Assembly: GCA_905215205.1 (NCBI GenBank)
Contig: CAJMPK010000005.1
Span: 1 to 28,824 of the forward strand
Reading direction: 5' to 3'
DNA: 28,824 bases
DNA from: an uncultured bacterium
Lineage (GTDB): Bacteria; Actinomycetota; Coriobacteriia; Coriobacteriales; Coriobacteriaceae
Part shown: in pieces, positions 7,298 to 15,165 of the stretch
Layout: each line of letters starts with the position of its first letter
Numbering within the stretch: position 1 is the stretch's first letter
Made by a program: the position numbers and the translations under genes
Notes under the pieces: generated by a model
Told to the model about the DNA's origin: nothing
The model's input: only the letters and a program-made list of their open reading frames with translations
Databases searched by the model: none

Positions 7298-9322
7298 TTA
7301 GCGTCGACGCTTCCAGATAATACCGAGCATGATGACGATGATGCCGCCGATAAGGCACGCGCCAACTACTGTCAGCGTGCGGTCTCCCGTTGCGGCGAGC
7401 TTACCGGTCGTCTTCTTGGTGATGACCTTCGTGGTCGTCGTGTCCGTCTTAGGCGAGGGCTTAGGCGTCGGGGCCGGTGTGGGCGTGGGGTCCACGGCTG
7501 CGGGGCCGAAGCCGATGGTGCCGGCGAGCCCGGCCATCTTGCTCTCCCAGCCGTTCTGCCCAATCAGCGCCCTCAGCGCCGCCTCGCACGTGCCCCACTC
7601 GGTGTACTTGGTGGCGTGTGCAAAGGTGGGAAAGTCGGTCGTGTTGGTAATGATGTAGTTGTTGGTGGCGACGGTATAGGTCTTGGCGGGGTCGAGCGTA
7701 CTGCCGTCCTTGGTGAGTGTGGCACTCACAATGCGCTTGCCTTCGGGCTGTGTCCAATCAATCGTCACGTTGATGCCGCCAAAGGAGAGAACGCTGCCAG
7801 AGTCATCGCGCCACTTGTACTTGTCTTGCGCCTCCTGCTCGGTATGGCCGGCTGCCACGTAGGCTTGCTGAAGCTCGTAGCTGTGATTGCACTCGTCGCT
7901 GATTTGCAGCGAGTGCTCGAGTGCTGCGAGGAAGTCCGCGCCGGTCATGGTCCAGGTTTCCACGGTGTTGCCGTAGGGCGAGATGGCGATGACGTTGCCG
8001 GCGGTCACGTTGCCCGCCGCGATGCCGCCGCGGATGCCGCCAGCGTTTTCGATAGCGAGGTCCGCGCCCGTCAGGGCAAGATAGGAGCCGCAAATCACGT
8101 GGCCGATGGTCTGGGCCTTGGTGGTGTCGCCCTCCTTGCTGGGGCGGAAATCGGTGGTGCGCACCATTTCCCAACCATGCGTGCCTGCGGCGTCCTCGCC
8201 GTAGAAATAGTTGGTGGCGGATGTGCCGAGCACCTTGTTCGATTCGTTTTCAAAGGCCTCGTCGAGCGGCTTGATCTTGTTGCGGACGTCTTCAAGGCGG
8301 CTTTGGTAGTCGGAGCCCTTGTCGGGGTCTGCCAAAAGGTCGTTGACGTTCTTGGCGGTGTAGAGCCTCTCGTCGCTGCCGTCTGCAGGGACCGTGACCG
8401 TGTCATCGTTGGTCGTCTCGGTGCCATTCGTGTCGTACCTGTACGGAATGGAAAGCAGCCCCACCTCGGCAAAGGCGCTGCCTGCCTCGACAACGTGGAT
8501 CGTCTTGCCGTCGGCTCCCGTCACCTTCTCGTTAAGGTTGATGTGCTCGTGGCCTGCGATAAGGGCATCGACGCCACGGAGTCGCGTGGCAAAGGTCTTG
8601 GCGTCGAGCGTGTGCGCGATACACACAACAACATCGCAGCCCTCCTTGCGCAGCTGCTCTGCCTCGGCATTGATGGCGTTCGCGGCACTCGAGAACGACG
8701 TACCCGCGACCAGGTCCGCGCGCAGCGAGGAGTCCAGTGACTCATCCATGGCACCCACGACGCCGACCTTGATTTTGTAGTCGAATGTGGAGTGATCCTC
8801 GCTATCCTCCCAGGTGCGATTGAGCGTCTTCGTGATGCTCGAGCTCCATACGCCGCTCGTAGACTTCGCGTTCGCGCAGAGCATGGCGAAGGGCGTGCCG
8901 GTGGTGCTGTAGCCGGTCATGGTGCGGAGTTTGTCCGCACCGTAGCTCCAGTCGTGGTTGCCTGGCGTGGTCGCGTCGTAGCCGTCGGCGTAGAAGGTGT
9001 CCATGAGCTCGGCGATGCTCTTACCCTCGCTCATGGTGGCGAAGGACTGTCCGTGGAAGGTGTCGCCCGCATCGAGCAAAAGATCGGGGGCGTTGCCCTG
9101 GGCGCTATAGAGAACTGCCAGTCCGTCGAAGCCGACGGTGCCGGTGCCCTTGCTTTCGTTGTAGCTGTACTTGTAGCTGCCGTGGATGTCGTTGGTGTGC
9201 ATGACGGCCACGGAGCCGTCAATAGCGGCGGGCAGGTTCCCCGCGAAAGCGAGGCTTGGGATGCCTGCGAGCGAGCCGGCAAACAACGCGGCGGCTAACG
9301 CAAGGCGGGGGAGTCTTTTCAT
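7298..9322 (-). CDS. Secreted, wall-anchored 5'-nucleotidase / UshA-type metallophosphatase
   Basis: A 674-residue extracellular enzyme predicted to hydrolyse nucleotides to nucleosides and phosphate. A signal peptide covers about 1-27 (MKRLPRLALAAALFAG, cleavage near AFA). The metallophosphatase domain has TNDIHG (43-48), LDAGDTFHG (83-91), GNHDW (121-125) and GHEH. The 5'-nucleotidase C-terminal domain has ENAGGIRGGIAAGNVT and SPYGNTVETWTMTG. A Pro/Thr-rich linker (DPTPTPAPTPKPSPKT) leads to LAATG (642-646), a membrane helix (about 651-668) and a KRRR tail: a sortase signal of the LAxTG kind. AAGG lies 8 nt upstream of the ATG. The gene is monocistronic. Confidence 0.93.
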   Translation of the reverse strand: MKRLPRLALAAALFAGSLAGIPSLAFAGNLPAAIDGSVAVMHTNDIHGSYKYSYNESKGTGTVGFDGLAVLYSAQGNAPDLLLDAGDTFHGQSFATMSEGKSIAELMDTFYADGYDATTPGNHDWSYGADKLRTMTGYSTTGTPFAMLCANAKSTSGVWSSSITKTLNRTWEDSEDHSTFDYKIKVGVVGAMDESLDSSLRADLVAGTSFSSAANAINAEAEQLRKEGCDVVVCIAHTLDAKTFATRLRGVDALIAGHEHINLNEKVTGADGKTIHVVEAGSAFAEVGLLSIPYRYDTNGTETTNDDTVTVPADGSDERLYTAKNVNDLLADPDKGSDYQSRLEDVRNKIKPLDEAFENESNKVLGTSATNYFYGEDAAGTHGWEMVRTTDFRPSKEGDTTKAQTIGHVICGSYLALTGADLAIENAGGIRGGIAAGNVTAGNVIAISPYGNTVETWTMTGADFLAALEHSLQISDECNHSYELQQAYVAAGHTEQEAQDKYKWRDDSGSVLSFGGINVTIDWTQPEGKRIVSATLTKDGSTLDPAKTYTVATNNYIITNTTDFPTFAHATKYTEWGTCEAALRALIGQNGWESKMAGLAGTIGFGPAAVDPTPTPAPTPKPSPKTDTTTTKVITKKTTGKLAATGDRTLTVVGACLIGGIIVIMLGIIWKRRR

Positions 9323-9386
9323 GGCAGTTTCCTTAGTCCTTAGCCAGAATGTCTGGTCGAATATCGGATTATCGACATAATATGCG

Positions 9387-9426
9387 AAAACCGCCGCAAG
9401 GGCGTCTGTCCCTTTGCGGCGGTTTT
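9387..9426. repeat. Family A palindrome, copy A3
   Basis: AAAACCGCCGCAA (9387-9399) and TTGCGGCGGTTTT (9414-9426) are perfect arms. The minus strand carries AAAGGGACAGACGCC between them. It lies in the gap between the 5'-nucleotidase start and the ABC ATPase end, next to copy A4, and is the only copy that does not overlap a stop codon. Confidence 0.85.
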
Positions 9427-9442
9427 GACGTTTGCGCAGGTA

Positions 9443-9482
9443 AAACCTGCCAAAATAAACCTGTCCCTTTTTGGTAGGTTTA
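9443..9482 (-). repeat. Family A palindrome, copy A4: terminator overlapping the ABC ATPase stop
   Basis: AAACCTGCCAAAA (9443-9455) pairs with TTTTGGTAGGTTT (9469-9481) with one G-U pair. The minus strand carries AAAGGGACAGG inside and TTTT at the end. The TAA stop of the ABC ATPase gene (9482-9480) lies at the edge of the palindrome, as in copies A1 and A2. Confidence 0.83.
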
Positions 9483-10274
9483 GCTCAGCAGCATGCGGTC
9501 GTTGGCGAGCTCGCCGCCCGAGACCTCCTCAAACTTCTGCAGCAGGCCGGCGACGGTGAGCGACTTCTTCTCATCGCCCGCCACGTCGTAGATTACGTGG
9601 CCCTCGTGCATCATGATCAGGCGATTGCCCAGACGGATGGCGTCATTCATGTTATGCGTGACCATGAGCGTGGTCAGGTGGTGCTCGTCGACGATCTCTT
9701 CGGTCAGATTGAGCACCTTAGAGGCCGTCTTGGGGTCGAGCGCCGCGGTGTGCTCGTCGAGCAGCAGCAGGCGCGGCTTGGTGAGCGTGGCCATGAGCAG
9801 GGTGAGTGCCTGGCGCTGACCGCCCGAAAGCAGGCCGACCTTGGCGTTGAGGCGCGTGTCCAGACCGAGGTCCAGGCGCTTGAGCAGCTCAACGTACTCG
9901 TCCTTCTCGGCCTTGGTGACGCCCCACGAAAGACCGCGACGCTGGCCACGGCGCTTGGCGAGGGCCAGGTTCTCGGCGATCTGCATGTCGGCTGCGGTGC
10001 CGCGCATGGGGTCCTGGAACACGCGGCCCAGGTACTTGGCACGCTGCGACTCGCTCAGGCGCGAGATATCGGTGCCGTCAAGCTCGATAACGCCCGAATC
10101 GAGCGGATACACGCCGGCGATCATGTTGAGCAGCGTGGACTTGCCGGCGCCGTTGCCGCCGATCACGGTTACAAAGTCGCCGTCGTTAAGGGTGAGGTCG
10201 ACACCGGTAAGAGCGCGCTTCTCGGTGACGGTGCCCTTGTTAAAGGTCTTTTTGACGTGCGAGAGCTTAAGCAT
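9480..10274 (-). CDS. ABC transporter ATP-binding protein (TrpXYZ / COG1101 type)
   Basis: The ATPase of an importer. From the chosen start it has 264 residues: Walker A GGNGAGKST (39-47), Q-loop VFQDP (85-89), signature LSGGQRQ (149-155), Walker B LLLLDE (169-174) and H-loop histidine in VTHNMND (about 207). The start at 10274 (MLKLSHVKK) lies 9 nt from a GGGAG site. The alternative ATG at 10283 touches that site and is less likely. It overlaps the end of the permease gene by 8 nt, so translation is coupled. Genes of this set belong to COG1101/COG4120/COG2984, some of which are predicted tryptophan/tyrosine transporters. The substrate here is unknown. Confidence 0.94.
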   Translation of the reverse strand: MLKLSHVKKTFNKGTVTEKRALTGVDLTLNDGDFVTVIGGNGAGKSTLLNMIAGVYPLDSGVIELDGTDISRLSESQRAKYLGRVFQDPMRGTAADMQIAENLALAKRRGQRRGLSWGVTKAEKDEYVELLKRLDLGLDTRLNAKVGLLSGGQRQALTLLMATLTKPRLLLLDEHTAALDPKTASKVLNLTEEIVDEHHLTTLMVTHNMNDAIRLGNRLIMMHEGHVIYDVAGDEKKSLTVAGLLQKFEEVSGGELANDRMLLS

Positions 10275-11190
10275 CTGCCTCATCTCCCTTCGTGTAGGAG
10301 CTGTGGAGCTTATAGCGCTCCCAAACCACGGGCACGCACAGGGCCACGGCGACGATCACGGCGGAGAGCAGCTTCATGTCGTTGGCGTCCATGCCCAACT
10401 GCAGCACGATGGCGCGGATAAGGAAGTACACCACGGAGCCAAAGACGGCGGAGGCAAGACGGACGCTAAACTGCGTGAGACCGCCGGGCAACAGGCGGCC
10501 GAGCACCTCGCCGATAACAATGGCGGCAAGACCGATAACGATGGCACCGGTGCCCATGCCAATGTCGGCATACTTCTGGCTCTGGCAGATGAGTGCGCCC
10601 GAAAGGCCGATGAGGGCGTTGGAGAGCACGAGGGCGATCATCTTGGTGGAGTTGGTGTTGACGCCCAGGGCGCGGATCATGTACTCGTTGTTGCCGGTGG
10701 CACGCAGTGCCGAGCCGATCTCGGTGCCAAAGAACCAATACAGGATGGCAACGATAGCCACGGCGAGCAGGATGCCCAAGATGATGGCGACGGTGGACTG
10801 CGGCAGGCCCGTCATGTTGCTGACGGCCGAGAACACGGTGCCCTTGGCAAGAATGGGCGTATTGGATTTGCCCATGATGCGCAGGTTGATGGACCACAGA
10901 CTGATCTGGGTGAGGATTCCGGCGAGGATCGCGGGAATCTCAAAGACGGTGGTCAGAATGCCCGTGACGGCGCCCGCGATGGCGCCGGCGCACATACCGG
11001 CCAGCACGGCGAGCAGCGGGTCGACGTTGTTATTGACGATGAGCACAGCGCAGACGCAGCCGCCGAGGGCAAAGCTGCCGTCGCAGGTCATATCGGGAAT
11101 GTCGAGCAGGCGGAACGTGATAAACACGCCAAGCACCATAATGCCCCAGAGGACGCCCTGCGAAACGGCGCCCTGCAATGCAATGAGCAT
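10267..11190 (-). CDS. ABC transporter permease (TrpXYZ / COG4120 type)
   Basis: A polytopic membrane protein of 307 residues with about 8-9 hydrophobic segments. It belongs to the branched-chain-amino-acid/sugar permease superfamily (BPD_transp_2). Typical sequences are LLDIPDMTCDGSFALGGCV near the N-terminus, GTEIGSALRATGNNEYMIRA before the coupling region, and LSGALICQSQKYADIGMGTG. AGGAGG lies 8 nt upstream of the ATG. The 3' end overlaps the ATPase gene. The substrate-binding lipoprotein gene lies 205 nt upstream, beyond a hairpin. Confidence 0.94.
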   Translation of the reverse strand: MLIALQGAVSQGVLWGIMVLGVFITFRLLDIPDMTCDGSFALGGCVCAVLIVNNNVDPLLAVLAGMCAGAIAGAVTGILTTVFEIPAILAGILTQISLWSINLRIMGKSNTPILAKGTVFSAVSNMTGLPQSTVAIILGILLAVAIVAILYWFFGTEIGSALRATGNNEYMIRALGVNTNSTKMIALVLSNALIGLSGALICQSQKYADIGMGTGAIVIGLAAIVIGEVLGRLLPGGLTQFSVRLASAVFGSVVYFLIRAIVLQLGMDANDMKLLSAVIVAVALCVPVVWERYKLHSSYTKGDEADA

Positions 11191-11292
11191 GCTTCATACC
11201 TCCTAGGATAGGGTGGACACGTGATTCACCATAATAGCGGTAACAATGCATAGAAGAGCTGCGGACAGACGTTTTGTTTTACCTGAAACAAG

Positions 11293-11326
11293 CAGGGCGG
11301 ACGCCGGTCTACAGCGCCCGCCCCTG
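11293..11326 (-). terminator. Hairpin between binding-protein and permease genes (attenuator candidate)
   Basis: CAGGGCGG (11293-11300) pairs with CCGCCCCTG (11318-11326), with further pairing inside (CGCCGG/GCG). On the minus strand it is followed by CTTGTTTC, a weak T-run. A partial terminator or 3' stabiliser here would give more binding protein than membrane components, a common arrangement in ABC importers. Confidence 0.5.
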
Positions 11327-11395
11327 TGGCTCAGATATTGAATAACGCGACTAAAGCGCGAGCACGGGTTCTAGACGCATGCCGCGTATGGGGTA

Positions 11396-12376
11396 TTACG
11401 CGTCCAGAGTGGAAAGGTCGATGCCCAGCGCCTCGGCCATCTCGTCGTTCTTGACGACGACCAGGTCTTTGCTTGAGAGGTGCTTGATCGCCATGTCCTC
11501 GGGCTTGGCTTCGCCCTTCAGGATCTTGACGGCCATCTCGCCTGCGGCGTAGCCCAGATCCTCGTAGTTGATGGAGAGGGTGAACAGGCCGCCGGCCTTG
11601 CACATGCCCTCCTCGCCGGTCACGAAGGGAAGCTTGTTCTCCTTGCAGATCTGACCGACCTGCGAGGCGCCCGCGGCGATGGTGTTGTCGGTGGGGGAGT
11701 AGAGCGCGTCGACCTTGCCCACGGCAGACTCGACGACGGACTGAATCTCGTTGGAGCTCGAGACGGTGAAGTCAGTGTACTGGAGGCCCAGCTTGTCGAG
11801 CTCCTTCTTGGCGGCCTTGATCTGGACGTCGGAGTTGGACTCGGCGGTGCAGTAGAGCAGGCCGACCTTCTTTACGTCGGGCAGGACCTTCTGCATCATC
11901 TCGAGTTGCTCGGCGACCGGGGTAAGGTCGGAGGCGCCCGTGACGTTGGTGCCGGGCTTGTCGTTGTCCTGGACCAGGCCGGAGGCGGCGTAGTCGGTGA
12001 TGGCGCAACCCACGATGGGGATATCGGCCGTGGCACCGGCAGCAGCCTGTGCGGCGGGCGTGGCGATGGCGTAGATCAGGTCGACGCCATCGCCCACGAA
12101 CTTGTCGGCGATGGACTTACACGTGGACTGGTCGTTCTGGGCGTTCTTCTGGTCGATCTTGACCTTAAGGCCGCTCTCCTTGATGGCCTTGACAAAGCCG
12201 TCGTTGGCGGCATCGAGTGCGGAGTGCTCGGTGAGCTGCAGAACGCCGATGGTGTAGTCGGAACCGGCGGCAGCGGAGCCGGAACCAGAGTTGCCGCCGC
12301 ATCCGGCGAGCGGGGCGAGCGCGAGCAGGCCGGCGGAGACCAGAAGGCTCCTGCGGCTGATGGTGATGTCCTTCAT
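11396..12376 (-). CDS. ABC transporter substrate-binding lipoprotein (TrpX / COG2984 type)
   Basis: The extracellular solute receptor of the importer. From the chosen ATG it has 326 residues: MKDITISRRSLLVSAGLLAL followed by the lipobox LAGC. The twin-arginine pair in SRRSLL suggests possible Tat export. The mature part is a periplasmic-binding-protein fold of the PF04392 family (YTIGVLQLTEHSALDAANDG; DLIYAIATPAAQAA; GLLYCTAESNS; DALYSPTDNTI). GGGGG at 12384-12388 is 7 nt upstream of the ATG. The frame is open further up to a TTG at 12424, which lacks a ribosome site. The ligand is not known; no T-box or riboswitch is visible upstream. Confidence 0.93.
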   Translation of the reverse strand: MKDITISRRSLLVSAGLLALAPLAGCGGNSGSGSAAAGSDYTIGVLQLTEHSALDAANDGFVKAIKESGLKVKIDQKNAQNDQSTCKSIADKFVGDGVDLIYAIATPAAQAAAGATADIPIVGCAITDYAASGLVQDNDKPGTNVTGASDLTPVAEQLEMMQKVLPDVKKVGLLYCTAESNSDVQIKAAKKELDKLGLQYTDFTVSSSNEIQSVVESAVGKVDALYSPTDNTIAAGASQVGQICKENKLPFVTGEEGMCKAGGLFTLSINYEDLGYAAGEMAVKILKGEAKPEDMAIKHLSSKDLVVVKNDEMAEALGIDLSTLDA

Positions 12377-12436
12377 ATCATTACCCCCAGTATAAAAATG
12401 GCTGGAAACACTGCACTGGGACAAAGTGCAAGTGGA

Positions 12437-12467
12437 ACTATAGTAGCGCTGATGTCCATTTTTACAA
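12437..12467 (-). promoter_or_regulatory. Probable promoter of the ABC importer operon
   Basis: On the minus strand TATAGT (12442-12437) is a good -10 box. TTGTAA (12467-12462) lies 19 nt upstream as a possible -35. Downstream, TGCACT and AGTGCA flank a 7-nt centre (about 12410-12430), a small inverted repeat that could be an operator in the 5' leader. Confidence 0.45.
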
Positions 12468-12536
12468 CAGCCTGGCGGGTTTTTTAATACAGAATCGGAT
12501 GGGCGGTACGGGTAGTCGAATGGGCGGCGGAGGGTC

Positions 12537-13322
12537 TTATGCGGCGGAGGAGGCGTCGTCCTCGTCTAGGGCGGCGAAGAGCTTCTTGCCGTCGAGCAGG
12601 CGCGTGCTGACGTTTCTCATACGGGCGATCTCGACAGTGCGCAGTGTATCGTCGGTGCCTCGGGCGTCGTAGACCGTTCCCAGCAGATACGAGATGCCAT
12701 CGCGCTGCCTGATGGCAAAGGGACGGAGTGTCATCCGTGCTGCTTCGGTTTCGCCGCGTGTCGTGACGCTCGAAATATCAAAACTCACCGTGGTTCCGTG
12801 GTCGATGGCCCGCTCGACGAGCTCGCACGTGTCGATGCGCTTGATGGGCGTGCGTGTTGCCTTGGCAGCCTTGCTGCCTGCGCTTGGAGCGGGTTCGGGT
12901 GTATCGAGGTAGCCGCGAACGTCGGCGCTCGCCATGGCAACTAAGTGCTGCGCCATGCTCTTGCGGATAGCGATAGGTGTGGAGCGGTTGCGCATGACCA
13001 TACCGTGGAGCCGGATGATCTCTTCATCGGTGAGCGGGCGGGTAAGAAGTTTGTAGCCCACGCCGCGTTTGTACTCAATTTCGTATCCGGCATGGCGAAG
13101 CGCGGAGATGGCGGTGTAGATGCTGCGCCGCGCCGCCGAGATGGGCATGCGGGCGGGGTCGTCGGGATGGGCGAGGCGCCGGATCAACTCATCGGAAAGC
13201 ATGGCCTTGTCCTCGCCGGTGTTTTCGCTTAATAGTTGCAGGATGCGAACAGCGCGATAGGCCGCCATCGAGGCGGCGCCTCTAGTCGTGGTGTCGTAGG
13301 TTTCAACAGCGGCTTCGGTCAT
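12537..13322 (-). CDS. WYL-domain transcriptional regulator (YafY/DeoR-like)
   Basis: A 261-residue predicted DNA-binding regulator. The N-terminal part (about 15-95) is a winged-helix region (YRAVRILQLLSENTGEDKAM; RRSIYTAISALRHAGYEIEY, KRGVGYKLLTRPLTDEE). The C-terminal part (about 160-240) fits a WYL ligand-sensing domain: LVERAIDHGTTVSFDI, then LRPFAIRQRDGISYLLGTVY. Tyr-Leu-Leu replaces the usual Trp-Tyr-Leu. I chose the ATG at 13322 because AAAGGA lies 10 nt upstream; an in-frame GTG at 13331 is too close to it. It lies just upstream of the ABC operon in the same direction, but the operon has its own promoter. Confidence 0.82.
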   Translation of the reverse strand: MTEAAVETYDTTTRGAASMAAYRAVRILQLLSENTGEDKAMLSDELIRRLAHPDDPARMPISAARRSIYTAISALRHAGYEIEYKRGVGYKLLTRPLTDEEIIRLHGMVMRNRSTPIAIRKSMAQHLVAMASADVRGYLDTPEPAPSAGSKAAKATRTPIKRIDTCELVERAIDHGTTVSFDISSVTTRGETEAARMTLRPFAIRQRDGISYLLGTVYDARGTDDTLRTVEIARMRNVSTRLLDGKKLFAALDEDDASSAA

Positions 13323-13438
13323 CGTGCCCACGTCCTTTCCGTTTTGGGTGGCGACGGTATGGAGCCTAGGACGTGGGGCTTTCCCAGGGGCGCAGGGCGC
13401 TCTGGGCGGTCGGTAGTCGTCGGCAAACGGCGGGTCGA

Positions 13439-13502
13439 GTTTTCAACAGCCCTGCTCAACTGACCAAAAACTTGCCAAAAGCTTGACGGATGCTGTTGAA
13501 AA
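13439..13502. repeat. Inverted repeat enclosing a tandem repeat upstream of the WYL gene
   Basis: TTTTCAACAGC (13440-13450) and GCTGTTGAAAA (13492-13502) are 11-bp perfect inverted arms 41 nt apart. Between them are two adjacent copies CCAAAAACTTG and CCAAAAGCTTG (13464-13485), which differ at one position. It lies 118 nt upstream of the WYL start and abuts the asnS terminator, so it may be an operator or promoter region for that regulator. Confidence 0.6.
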
Positions 13503-13534
13503 AAGCGTCTCTCGACCGATGTCGAGAGACGCTT
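13499..13534 (-). terminator. Terminator of asnS
   Basis: AAGCGTCTCTCGAC (13503-13516) and GTCGAGAGACGCTT (13521-13534) form a 14-bp perfect stem with a 4-nt loop, followed on the minus strand by TTTTTT. This is the strongest terminator in the window. Confidence 0.95.
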
Positions 13535-13580
13535 ATGCGATGAGCGTTGGCGTGTGGCGACGCGAGCTAGCGTCCGACGA

Positions 13581-14984
13581 TTAGAAGTCGGCGTTGCCCA
13601 CGGCGCGCGGGTGCGGCAGGACGTCGCGGATGTTGCCCACGCCGGTCAGATACATGACCAAGCGCTCGAAGCCCAGACCGTAGCCGGCGTGCTTGCAGGA
13701 ACCGTAGCGGCGCAGGTCAAGGTAGTACTTGTACTGCTCGGGATTCATGCCCAGATCCTTGATGCGGGCCTCGAGCAGATCCAGGCGCTCCTCGCGCTGG
13801 GAGCCGCCGATAATCTCGCCGATACCGGGAACCAGGCAGTCGGCGGCGGCGACGGTCTTGCCGTCCTCGTTCATGCGCATGTAGAAGGCCTTGATCTCGG
13901 CCGGGTAGTCGGTCACGAAGGTCGGCCGCTTAAAGTGCTCCTCGGTCAGGAAGCGCTCGTGCTCGGTTTGCAGGTCGATACCCCAGCTCACGGGATAGTC
14001 AAACTTGTGACCGGCGGCGACGGCCTGCTCCAGGATTTCGACGGCCTCGGTATAGGTGACGCGGGCGAAGTCGGAGTTGGCGACATGGTCCAGGCGCTCG
14101 AGCAGACCCTTGTCCACAAACTTGTTGAGCATGTTGAGCTCGTCGGGGCAGGTGGCCATAACGTCCTTAAGGACGTACTTGAGCATGGCTTCGGCGTTGT
14201 CCATGTAGTCGTTAAGGTCGGCAAAGGCCATCTCGGGCTCGATCATCCAAAACTCGGCGGCGTGGCGCGTGGTGTTGGAGTTTTCGGCGCGGAAGGTGGG
14301 GCCAAAGGTGTACACGTCGCCAAAGGCCATGGCAAAGTTCTCGGCATTGAGCTGGCCGGACACGGTGAGGCTTGCATGCTTGCCAAAGAAGTCCTGGCTC
14401 CAGTCGACCTCGCCGGACTCGGTGAGGGGCGGATTTTTGGGGTCGAGCGTGGTCACGCGGAACATCTCGCCGGCGCCTTCGCAGTCACTCGTGGTGATGA
14501 TGGGAGTGTTGACGTAGACAAAGCCCTGCTCCTGGAAGAAGCGGTGGATGGCGGCAGCCGCGACAGAGCGGATGCGGAACACGGCGCGGAACAGGTTGGT
14601 GCGCGGGCGCAGGTGCTGCTGGGTGCGCAGGAACTCGACGGTTGCGCGCTTCTTCTGCAGCGGGTAATCCGGGGCGCTCGTGCCCTCGACCTCGATGGAG
14701 GTGGCAGAAAGCTCGAAAGGCTGGGGCGCATCGGGGGTCAGCTTGACGGTGCCGGTGCAAATGAGTGCGGCCGAGACGTTTTGATGGGCGATCTCGTCGT
14801 AGTTGTCGAGCGCCTCGCGGTTCATGACGACCTGCAGGTCGCGGAAGCAGCTGCCGTCGTTGAGCGTAACAAAGCCAAAGTTCTTCATGTCGCGGACGGA
14901 CTTGACCCAGCCGGCGACGGTGACGGTCTGGCCGCCGAGCGACTCGGCATCGGCATAGAGCTGCGCGATTTTGGTGCGGTTCAC
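13581..14984 (-). CDS. asnS: Asparaginyl-tRNA synthetase
   Basis: A class IIb synthetase that charges tRNA-Asn. The N-terminal OB-fold has VTVAGWVKSVRDMKNFGFVT and NDGSCFRDLQVV. The catalytic core has VNTPIITTSDCEGAGEMFRV, motif 2 FGPTFRAENSNTTRHAAEFW and motif 3 GYGLGFERLVMYLTG. Asn rather than Asp specificity follows from the overall sequence and length. I place the start at GTG 14984 (VNRTKIAQLYADA), preceded by GGGAGG 4 nt away; this gives 467 residues, like the E. coli enzyme (466). The frame continues upstream to ATGs at 14996 and 15020 without ribosome sites. The exact start is therefore less certain than the identity. Confidence 0.94.
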   Translation of the reverse strand: MNRTKIAQLYADAESLGGQTVTVAGWVKSVRDMKNFGFVTLNDGSCFRDLQVVMNREALDNYDEIAHQNVSAALICTGTVKLTPDAPQPFELSATSIEVEGTSAPDYPLQKKRATVEFLRTQQHLRPRTNLFRAVFRIRSVAAAAIHRFFQEQGFVYVNTPIITTSDCEGAGEMFRVTTLDPKNPPLTESGEVDWSQDFFGKHASLTVSGQLNAENFAMAFGDVYTFGPTFRAENSNTTRHAAEFWMIEPEMAFADLNDYMDNAEAMLKYVLKDVMATCPDELNMLNKFVDKGLLERLDHVANSDFARVTYTEAVEILEQAVAAGHKFDYPVSWGIDLQTEHERFLTEEHFKRPTFVTDYPAEIKAFYMRMNEDGKTVAAADCLVPGIGEIIGGSQREERLDLLEARIKDLGMNPEQYKYYLDLRRYGSCKHAGYGLGFERLVMYLTGVGNIRDVLPHPRAVGNADF

Positions 14985-15094
14985 GTATCCTCCCATAACG
15001 GTTGAATGATAGTTATCCATACAGTTCGATATTCTAGCAGCTCGGCTCATTTGGGCTATACAGATAAGGCATTGGCGGGATGGTTTTTCAAACG

Positions 15095-15126
15095 AAAAAC
15101 GCCCGCGGCCAAATGGTCGCGGGCGC
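15095..15126 (-). terminator. Terminator of the EIIA gene
   Basis: CGCCCGCGGCC (15100-15110) and GGTCGCGGGCG (15115-15125) pair with one G-U, and the minus strand continues with TTTTT. It lies 40 nt beyond the EIIA stop. Confidence 0.9.
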
Positions 15127-15165
15127 TTGACGAGGTGCCTTTTGGCTGTGTGGCGCGGGGCCTGG

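Noticed and set aside
7247..8740. 497-codon open frame on the plus strand
   Set aside because: It is antisense to the 5'-nucleotidase gene and runs through its terminator hairpin.
12461..12486. Terminator-like T-run after CCTGGCGGG on the plus strand
   Set aside because: No adequate stem precedes the T-run and no plus-strand gene ends here.
13554..15005. 483-codon open frame on the plus strand
   Set aside because: It is antisense to asnS along its full length; no motifs.
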